Below, one piece after another: positions 32,287-37,058 of a stretch of DNA of 37,058 nt. Below the pieces are notes generated by a model. It was given only the letters and a program-made list of their open reading frames with translations, did not search any database and was not told the origin of the DNA. Source of the stretch: Olsenella profusa (lineage in GTDB: Bacteria > Actinomycetota > Coriobacteriia > Coriobacteriales > Atopobiaceae); contig NZ_JACSNQ010000020.1 in assembly GCF_016900315.1 (NCBI RefSeq), forward strand, positions 1 through 37,058. Direction: 5' to 3'. The translations under genes were made by a program, and so were the position numbers. The first letter of the stretch is position 1; the number at the start of each line of letters is the position of its first letter.

Positions 32287-32859
32287 GTGACGTCGAATGG
32301 TCCCAGGGTCGGGGACGGCCCCTCCCGTATCCGCTGGGTTGCGTGGGCGCTCTGTCTGGCGGGCGCCGTCGCCGCCTTCGCTGTCACGTTCGCGCTTACC
32401 GAGCAGACGCCGGAGCAGACGTCGGCGCTCTCCTCGTCCGTGGAGCGGGCGGTGGCACCCGTGGCGCCCGGTTCCCAGGGTGCGACTGCCGGCGGAGGAG
32501 GGGACGTCGCGAGCATCCTCCTCTCCGTCGCGAACGTGCGGCGATGGGCGCACGTCCCGGAGTTCTTCGCACAGGGGCTCTTCCTGTTCGGCGCGGCGGT
32601 GCTCTGGCCGGCCGCGCGCCGGCGGCTGCCTGGCCTGAGGGTTCGTCTCGCCGTCGCGCTTCTCGCCTGCGTCGCGTGCTCGCTCTTCGATCAAGCTCAC
32701 AAGGCGTTCGTCCCGGGCAGGGAGTTCGACGTGCGCGACCTGCCGTTCGACGCGGCGGGGTACCTGCTGGCGCTGGCGGTTGTCGTTGTGACCGCGGGCG
32801 TCGTGCGAGTCTGGCGGCTGCGCCGCAGCGGCCGTGGGGTACACTACAGGAAAAACTGA
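32287..32859 (+). CDS. VanZ family membrane protein
   Basis: A 190-residue protein from GTG 32287, chosen because GGAGG lies 6 bases upstream; the in-frame TTG at 32281 is too close to that site. Four hydrophobic segments are visible. Family features are VRRWAHVPEFFAQGLFLFGAAVLW and ACSLFDQAHKAFVPGREFDVRDLPFDAAGYLLAL, matching the VanZ pattern of H-x-x-E/F, D-E/Q-x-x-Q-x-F-x-P-G-R and D-x-x-x-N/D-x-x-G. VanZ-like proteins are linked to low-level glycopeptide or lipoglycopeptide resistance but mostly have unknown roles. No other vancomycin-resistance gene is in the window. Confidence 0.8.
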   Translation: MTSNGPRVGDGPSRIRWVAWALCLAGAVAAFAVTFALTEQTPEQTSALSSSVERAVAPVAPGSQGATAGGGGDVASILLSVANVRRWAHVPEFFAQGLFLFGAAVLWPAARRRLPGLRVRLAVALLACVACSLFDQAHKAFVPGREFDVRDLPFDAAGYLLALAVVVVTAGVVRVWRLRRSGRGVHYRKN

Positions 32860-32891
32860 TTGCAGGCGTGAGATTGTAGGGGAAGGGTCGC

Positions 32892-33362
32892 ATGGCGGAC
32901 GTATTGGCTGTTGCTGAGTACATATTGGACAAGACAGGGTATGTCTCGACCATGAAGCTACAGAAGCTGGCTTTCTATAGCAATGCCCTGTCCCTTGTCA
33001 GGTATGGTGAGCCGCTCTTCCCGGAGCAGTTTCAAGCATGGGTCAATGGCCCGGTGTGTCGCGATCTGCTTAGGGTTCACAGGGGCAAGTTCATCATTGG
33101 GCCGGGTGAATTGGGGGTCTCGCCTGGCTACGATAGTCTTAATGCTCACGAACGAGCGTGCGTGGATGAGACGGTACGCGTGCTTGGGGGCTATGATGGC
33201 AACGGGCTGAGCGAGCTGACTCACGGGGAGCCTCCCTGGCGCGACGCGCGCGATGGTTGCGAAGACAGCGCTCGCTGTGAAGCCATCATATCGAATGAGG
33301 CAATTCGCTCGTTTTACTCCTCACGTGAGTGTGCCAACCCGCTGTTCTCTTCGGCACGATGA
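32892..33362 (+). CDS. Panacea-domain (DUF4065/SocA-like) antitoxin, first copy
   Basis: A 156-residue Panacea-domain protein. Conserved blocks are VAEYILDKTGYVSTMKLQKLAFYSNALSLVRYGEPLFPEQFQAWVNGPV and LSELTHGEPPWRDAR. Panacea domains neutralise a wide range of unrelated toxins encoded next to them (PanAT systems), as well as acting as proteolytic adaptors (SocA). Its stop codon overlaps the ATG of a RelA/SpoT-like toxin gene (ATGA), the usual antitoxin-first order. The ribosome binding site is GGGGAAGGG. TACACT at 32836-32841 could be its -10 box. It appears intact although the partner is truncated. Confidence 0.88.
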   Translation: MADVLAVAEYILDKTGYVSTMKLQKLAFYSNALSLVRYGEPLFPEQFQAWVNGPVCRDLLRVHRGKFIIGPGELGVSPGYDSLNAHERACVDETVRVLGGYDGNGLSELTHGEPPWRDARDGCEDSARCEAIISNEAIRSFYSSRECANPLFSSAR

Positions 33363-33766
33363 CTGGCCTCACAAAAGGGCAGGTGAAGAGGGCCGGCAAG
33401 ATCCTCGGCGACAAGGCTGTGGCTGGGCAACAGCTGAAGTGGACGCTTGGGATTGCTGACGAGTGGAGATCGGCCCATCGGGAGCCTCTTGAGGAGATGG
33501 AGAACCTTGCCAAAGCGGCCGTTCAGGTCGTCATGGGCAAGAACGGCGGGGGCGCTTTTGTGGCGAGCCGAATCAAGAGGCTCGAATCGATTATCGGGAA
33601 GCTTCGCCGGCCCAATCTGCGCATGAAGCTCAACGAGATGAGCGACATCGCCGGCTGTCGAGTGGTTGTTCCAACCGTTGACGACGTCAGGCGCATTGTG
33701 GCGCATCTTACCGAGCGAGCCTCTGTGAAAGAGAGGAATGGGATAAAGAACTATATTCAGCAGTAG
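33359..33766 (+). pseudogene. Truncated toxSAS: RelA/SpoT-domain toxin partner of the first Panacea gene
   Basis: The start at 33359 is chosen for its ATGA overlap with the antitoxin gene and the family-like N-terminus MTGLTKGQVKRAGKIL. The 135 residues contain the first half of a (p)ppGpp-synthetase-like domain: FVASRIKRLESIIGKLRRPNLRMKLNEMSDIAGCRVVVPTVDDV. The frame stops after KNYIQQ, where the family goes on to the G-loop Tyr/GYR-x-x-H and the catalytic E-x-Q-x-R-T segment. Neither is found in any frame before the next gene 38 bases on. Such toxins make (pp)pApp or modify tRNA ends; this one should be inactive. A sequencing error at the stop is unlikely because no continuation is seen. 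Confidence 0.75.
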
Positions 33767-33804
33767 CCCAGATTTTAGGCCTTACGTCGAGGGGTGCTGA
33801 CTCA

Positions 33805-34191
33805 ATGGGCGATGCCACGCATGACGTGCGGGTGTTCTTCGAGCGCCACCAGGGGGCGTACCCCCTGTTCGAGCTCCTCCGCCAGGAGCTGCTCGCGCGG
33901 TTCCCGCAGACTGAGATGCGGGTGCAGAAGTCCCAGATCTCCTTCTACAACCGTCACCTGTTCGCCTGCGTCTCCTTCCTGCGCGTGAGGAGGAAAGCGG
34001 AGCTGCCCGACGACTACTTCGTGCTGACGCTGGGGCTTGCGCGCCCCCTGGAGTCCGATCGCATAGCGGCGCGCGTGGAGCCCTACCCGGGACGCTGGAC
34101 CACACACCTGGTCATCAGCAGCCCGGACGACATCGACGAGGAGCTGATGGGCTGGGTCGCGGAGGCGTACGAGTTCGCCCGGACGAAGTAG
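33805..34191 (+). CDS. DUF5655 domain protein
   Basis: This 128-residue protein matches the DUF5655 pattern along its length: VRVFFERHQGAYPLFELLRQEL, EMRVQKSQISFYNRHLFACVSFLRVRRK, YFVLTLGLARPLESDRIAARVEPYPGRWTTHLVISSPDDIDEELMGWVAEAY. The family is common in Firmicutes and Actinobacteria as a single-domain cytoplasmic protein, possibly binding nucleic acid or a nucleotide, but its role is unknown. GAGGGG precedes the start by about 10 bases. It lies between two toxin-antitoxin modules, and no link to either is evident. Confidence 0.8.
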   Translation: MGDATHDVRVFFERHQGAYPLFELLRQELLARFPQTEMRVQKSQISFYNRHLFACVSFLRVRRKAELPDDYFVLTLGLARPLESDRIAARVEPYPGRWTTHLVISSPDDIDEELMGWVAEAYEFARTK

Positions 34192-34292
34192 CGCGGTGCC
34201 TTGCTATTGGGAGCGCTCTGTACCGGTGCAGTCAAGCGAAGAGAGAGCACTTTTCGTAGCTGTTGTGTCCACCCAAGCTTATGTAAAAATAA

Positions 34293-34314
34293 AGAACATA
34301 TGTTCGTTTATACT
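34293..34314 (+). promoter_or_regulatory. LexA-type SOS box in the promoter of the second Panacea module
   Basis: GAACATATGTTC (34294-34305) is a perfect palindrome followed by G and matches the Gram-positive LexA consensus GAAC-N4-GTTC. It lies three bases before TATACT (34309-34314), a good -10 hexamer, 50 bases upstream of the antitoxin start. LexA bound here would block RNA polymerase. The -35 region is not clear. Confidence 0.65.
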
Positions 34315-34364
34315 AGAACTCGACGTGCCGATGAGCTATCCTAGAAATGTGGAGAGGAGGTGCT

Positions 34365-34907
34365 ATGGCTACGAGTGCAAAGGACGTTGCGGCCTATATT
34401 CTTGAGAAAAAAGGTTCCCTCACTGGGTACCAGCTTCAAAAAATACTGTATTACTGTCAGGCGTGGTGTCTGGCAGAGACGGGTGAGCCGCTCTTCGAAG
34501 ATCCAATCGAAGCCTGGGAGCACGGGCCAGTTGTAGCAAGCGTCTCTCGCTTTCACCAACATTGCTACTGGGTCAACCGTCGGCATATCGAGGGCGCTGA
34601 TGCCGAGAGGGTTCCACTGGCTGATCAGTGCCTTATTGACGCTGTGCTTGACGCATATGGGGACCTTTCGGGCGATCAGCTTGAGGAGCTTACGCATCGT
34701 GAAGACCCGTGGTCTCAAGCCTACAATGGGCGCACCTACTTCGGATCATCTGTCATATCAACTGATGCCATGAAGAGCTACTACTCTCGTCTGCTGGCTG
34801 CCAAACCTGCGGATAGGCTGTGCCATATCGTGCCAGTCTTTTCCGGCCCGGCAAGCATCTATGTCTCTGACGATGATTACGATTGGCTTGCACAGGATGA
34901 TGACTAG
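34365..34907 (+). CDS. Panacea-domain (DUF4065/SocA-like) antitoxin, second copy
   Basis: The start at 34365 (180 residues) is chosen because AGGAGGT is 5-6 bases upstream. The Panacea domain covers about residues 5-140: VAAYILEKKGSLTGYQLQKILYYCQAWCLAETGEPLFEDPIEAWEHGPVV and LEELTHREDPWSQAYNG. The C-terminal 30 residues, ending in an acidic tail, differ from the first copy. The stop overlaps the start region of a GNAT-type toxin gene, so this is a PanAT pair with an acetyltransferase toxin. The DNA between the two modules and low identity between the two antitoxins argue against a local duplication. Confidence 0.88.
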   Translation: MATSAKDVAAYILEKKGSLTGYQLQKILYYCQAWCLAETGEPLFEDPIEAWEHGPVVASVSRFHQHCYWVNRRHIEGADAERVPLADQCLIDAVLDAYGDLSGDQLEELTHREDPWSQAYNGRTYFGSSVISTDAMKSYYSRLLAAKPADRLCHIVPVFSGPASIYVSDDDYDWLAQDDD

Positions 34908-35463
34908 CCCAGCCGAGGAAGAGCAGCTGCCAATGGCGCCGTGGGGCGTGCTCCGTGATTATCGGCATGTGCCGGCCGAGTGGTTTGACGACTTTTCTTG
35001 TGGCAATGTCCATCTTGACCGATGGATTCGCTCGCAAGCTATGAAGGATTGTCTTTGCGGGCTGTGCAGCTGCCATGTTTGTGTTGCCTCGGACCGCTCG
35101 GTCTCCGGATTCTTCACACTGTCTCCGACGGCCGTGCGTCCCGTTGACGTATCGAGCGGCATGCGCGGGGGAATTCGGCGACTGCCCATCCCGGCGTATC
35201 TGATCGGAAGGCTGGGTGTAAGGACGGTTCTTCAAGGTAATGGTCTTGGCTCGCGGTTGCTGATTGAAGCATTGCGAATCGTGCGTGATCTTGCACGTAT
35301 GGGCGGTGGGAGGCTCGTCATCATTGACGCCAAGAGCGAAGAGCTTGCTCAGTGGTACGAGCACTTTGGTTTCACACGTCTTAAGGACAATCCGTTGAGG
35401 CTTGCCATGAAGATGAAAACGGTCGAGAGGTTGGTTGACGAGCAAACGGCACACGGTCTGTAG
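34897..35463 (+). CDS. GNAT acetyltransferase toxin (TacT/AtaT-like) paired with a Panacea antitoxin
   Basis: The start at 34897 (188 residues) overlaps the antitoxin stop; an upstream ATG at 34861 has no ribosome site. Pattern elements of GNAT toxins are in order: FDDFSCGNVHLDRWIRSQA, VSGFFTLSPTAVRP, PAYLIGRLGVRTVLQGNGLGSRLLIEAL (acetyl-CoA loop Q-G-N-G-L-G), LVIIDAKSEELAQWYEHFGF with the conserved Tyr. Such toxins acetylate the amino acid on charged tRNA and stop translation. They are usually paired with ribbon-helix-helix antitoxins; here the partner is a Panacea protein. All expected motifs look intact, so the toxin is probably active. Confidence 0.85.
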   Translation: MMTSPAEEEQLPMAPWGVLRDYRHVPAEWFDDFSCGNVHLDRWIRSQAMKDCLCGLCSCHVCVASDRSVSGFFTLSPTAVRPVDVSSGMRGGIRRLPIPAYLIGRLGVRTVLQGNGLGSRLLIEALRIVRDLARMGGGRLVIIDAKSEELAQWYEHFGFTRLKDNPLRLAMKMKTVERLVDEQTAHGL

Positions 35464-35759
35464 TGCGGCGGATGAGCGGATGTCAGGCCATTTCGTCATC
35501 AATCTCCCGATTGAGTTGGCACTGTCAGCTCAATCGTTCGCCTTGGCGCGAATCATATAGGTACGTCAACGCGCGGTCCTGGGGAGAGGTCTGTCGCTCC
35601 CCGCACGTGGACGCGGATTAAACGAAGAGGAGTCCTCAAGCCGCCCTTCGCCGAAAGACGTCGTCCCGCCTGCCGCGAGGTTCTTGTCGCCACGCCTGCC
35701 TGCGCAGTATGCAAGCAGAAAGCGGCGCGTACCCGGCGCGCACGGCGAAAGGACATGCC
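35464..35759. other. Intergenic region upstream of the SDR gene
   Basis: No gene supported. It holds one variant copy of the dispersed motif at 35679-35691. No clear promoter was recognised. Confidence 0.4.
35679..35691. repeat. Dispersed motif, variant GGTTCTTGTCGCC
   Basis: This copy differs by one base from the consensus. It is preceded by CCTGCCGCGA, matching the extended upstream consensus, and lies 68 bases before the SDR start codon. Confidence 0.55.
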
Positions 35760-36518
35760 ATGCAGCTTGAGAACAAGGTAGCGGTGGTCACCGGCGCATC
35801 GTCCGGCATGGGGCACGCCATTGTTGAGCTCTTCGCCTGCGAGGGGGCCAAGGTGGTTGCCGTCGCCCGGCGCAAGGAGCGCCTGGAGGAGCTGGCGGCG
35901 AGCCTGGCCGACGCGCCGGGCGAGGTGGCGCCCTATCCCGGCGACGTCTCGTCGCGCGAGGTCAACGAGGGCATGATCGAGTTCGCCCAGAAGACCTTCG
36001 GCGGCTTTGACATCCTCGTCAACAACGCGGGCATCATGGATGACATGTCGCCGGTCGGCGACGCCACGGACGAGAAGTACCAGCAGGTCATGGCCGTCAA
36101 CGTCTACGGGCCGTTCGCCGCGATGCGCTCTGCGGCCAACGCGTTCAAGGCGTCCGGCACCAAGGGCTCCATCGTCAACGTGGCCTCGGTGGGCGGCATG
36201 CGCTCCTGCGCCGGTGCCATCTACTGCGCCTCCAAGGCCGCGCTCATCTCGCTCACAAAGAACACCGCCTACATGTACATGGCCGACGGCATCCGCGTGA
36301 ACTGCATCGCGCCGGGCGGCATCGCCACCGAGATCGCCACCTCCATGGGCATGCCCAACCCGGCTGGCTATGGTCGTATCAAGCCCGTGCTGGACTGCGC
36401 GCCGGAGCCCGGCACCGCCGAGGAGATCGCCGCCGCTGCGCTCTTCCTCGCGAGCGACGCGGCGAGCTACGTCAACGGCGCGATACTGCCCGTCGACGGA
36501 GGCTGGATGGCTGGCTGA
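35760..36518 (+). CDS. Short-chain dehydrogenase/reductase (classical SDR)
   Basis: The start at 35760 (252 residues) has AAAGGA upstream and puts the Rossmann strand at the N-terminus, as in the family; the ATG at 35709 adds an unconserved leader. The cofactor motif is TGASSGMG (residues about 11-18). NNAG, the catalytic Ser in VNVASVGG and the Y-x-x-x-K pair in YCASKAAL complete the active site. NCIAPGGIATEI and the C-terminal NGAILPVDGGW are standard. The residue after the second beta strand is Arg-rich (VARRKERLEE), suggesting NADP(H). The substrate is unknown; 3-oxoacyl, sugar or steroid-type alcohols are all possible. It is monocistronic with a strong terminator. Confidence 0.88.
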   Translation: MQLENKVAVVTGASSGMGHAIVELFACEGAKVVAVARRKERLEELAASLADAPGEVAPYPGDVSSREVNEGMIEFAQKTFGGFDILVNNAGIMDDMSPVGDATDEKYQQVMAVNVYGPFAAMRSAANAFKASGTKGSIVNVASVGGMRSCAGAIYCASKAALISLTKNTAYMYMADGIRVNCIAPGGIATEIATSMGMPNPAGYGRIKPVLDCAPEPGTAEEIAAAALFLASDAASYVNGAILPVDGGWMAG

Positions 36519-36540
36519 TCGTCCGCTGCAATTGGAAAGT

Positions 36541-36586
36541 GGGGCTGCGTCCTGTCACTTCGACGTGGACGCAGCCCCTTTCGTTT
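36541..36586 (+). terminator. Intrinsic terminator of the SDR gene
   Basis: A perfect 12-bp stem (GGGGCTGCGTCC / GGACGCAGCCCC) with a 14-nt loop is followed by TTTCGTTT. It lies 22 bases after the stop codon. Confidence 0.88.
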
Positions 36587-36726
36587 GTCGTGCGGCTGTG
36601 GCGGGTGTCTGGCGGTTGCCTACCATCTGCTCGGTGTCCGCTCGACGCCTGTTAGGAATCGTTGCAAATTAGTGTCTGCGAGGTTCTTTGCGTTAAGAAT
36701 CGCCGCATGTTATGCCCGCGCGGCTA

Positions 36727-36999
36727 TAACGTGCGCCGAAACCTAACCGAGGGCCGTTGCGGGGCCGTAACGTGCCCTGAAACCTAACGCCAGGTTGCTG
36801 CAAGGCCGTAACGTGCGCCGAAACCTAACCGAGGGCCGTTGCAGGGCCGTAACGTGCCCTGAAACCTAACGCCAGGTTGCTGCAAGGCCGTAACGTGCCC
36901 CGAAACCTAACACTGCCCCGCTGCGAGATCGCAACGTGCCCGGAAACCTAACGCCGCCCCCGTCGCGCAACGGTAACGCGCCCGGAAACCTAACGCGCC
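36727..36999. repeat. 41-bp tandem repeat array, six full units and a partial seventh
   Basis: Units start at 36727, 36768, 36809, 36850, 36891 and 36932, with a partial one at 36974 (the sixth is 42 bp). Each begins TAACGTGC and contains GAAACCTAAC; the second part of the unit varies. Units 1 and 3 share one type and units 2 and 4 another, so the first four are an 82-bp duplication differing by about one base. Units 5-7 are more diverged. No reading frame or spacer structure fits. The even 41-bp spacing, about four helical turns, would suit an array of protein-binding sites. Confidence 0.85.
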
Positions 37000-37058
37000 A
37001 AACCCACCTGCCGCCTCGCCGCGGCCGCCCGCCCTGCCATCGCCCCCCACCCCCTTAC

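Noticed and set aside
33755..33804. Continuation of the toxSAS gene in another frame past its stop
   Set aside because: No GYR-x-x-H or E-x-Q-x-R-T coding pattern is present in any frame before the next gene, so a simple frameshift does not explain the truncation.
36727..36999. Possible CRISPR array
   Set aside because: The repeats are contiguous 41-bp tandem units without unique spacers of constant length, and no cas gene is in the window.
1..37058. tRNA or rRNA genes
   Set aside because: No tRNA cloverleaf landmarks or rRNA-like conserved stretches were noticed in the gaps. A covariance-model scan was not possible here.

Overview
The window is high-GC DNA with many GTG/TTG starts, translationally coupled genes and strong Shine-Dalgarno sites. 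The gene repertoire (VaFE/Cna-B adhesin, permuted GH3 fragment, CopA, DnaE, LoaP-like regulators, Panacea toxin-antitoxin genes) suggests a host-associated actinobacterium of the class Coriobacteriia, most like Olsenella-type Atopobiaceae. This assignment is an inference from gene content and base composition; no rRNA or tRNA gene was seen to fix it.

Left part (1-9950). A 5'-truncated, membrane-anchored GH3 glycosidase remnant lies between 31-bp direct repeats. Leftward-reading genes follow: a DedA membrane protein, a 1535-residue cell-wall-anchored adhesin (thioester domain, about seven Cna-B/SpaA-like domains, three T-Q ester-bond domains, MPNTG sorting signal), an iron-dependent alcohol dehydrogenase and a hicAB toxin-antitoxin pair. 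A 13-bp motif, GGTTCTTCTCGCC, recurs between genes here and further on.

Middle part (9990-18760). A copper operon has CsoR-type palindromes in its promoter, csoR, and a CopA ATPase whose C-terminus is a CopZ-like domain with its own start codon and ribosome binding site. An MFS exporter and the housekeeping replicative polymerase gene dnaE follow.

Exopolysaccharide/capsule locus (18860-31663). A serine recombinase gene is followed at once by a 127-bp AT-rich segment bounded by 18-bp inverted repeats (17/18 match). This has the layout of an invertible promoter. Next come two NusG/LoaP-like antiterminator genes separated by a leader with strong hairpins, then a tightly packed operon: priming phosphoglycosyl transferase, two GT4 enzymes, a Caps_synth-type transferase, two GT2 enzymes, a Wzy-like polymerase, a Wzx-like flippase and a last GT4. 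From about 24830 to 29310 the DNA is markedly AT-rich and the change of composition falls inside genes, as in an exchanged serotype cassette. Together this looks like a Wzx/Wzy-dependent surface polysaccharide whose expression could be switched by DNA inversion and kept processive by LoaP.

Right part (31660-37058). A winged-helix regulator gene is cut off at the end of the polysaccharide operon. Then come a VanZ-family gene, a Panacea antitoxin gene with a truncated RelA/SpoT-type (toxSAS) toxin gene, a DUF5655 gene, and a second Panacea antitoxin gene overlapping a GNAT toxin gene, with a perfect Gram-positive-type LexA box in its promoter. An SDR dehydrogenase with a clear terminator follows, and the window ends in a 41-bp tandem repeat array. 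The strongest candidate for an undescribed system is the recombinase / invertible segment / double-LoaP switch in front of the polysaccharide operon.
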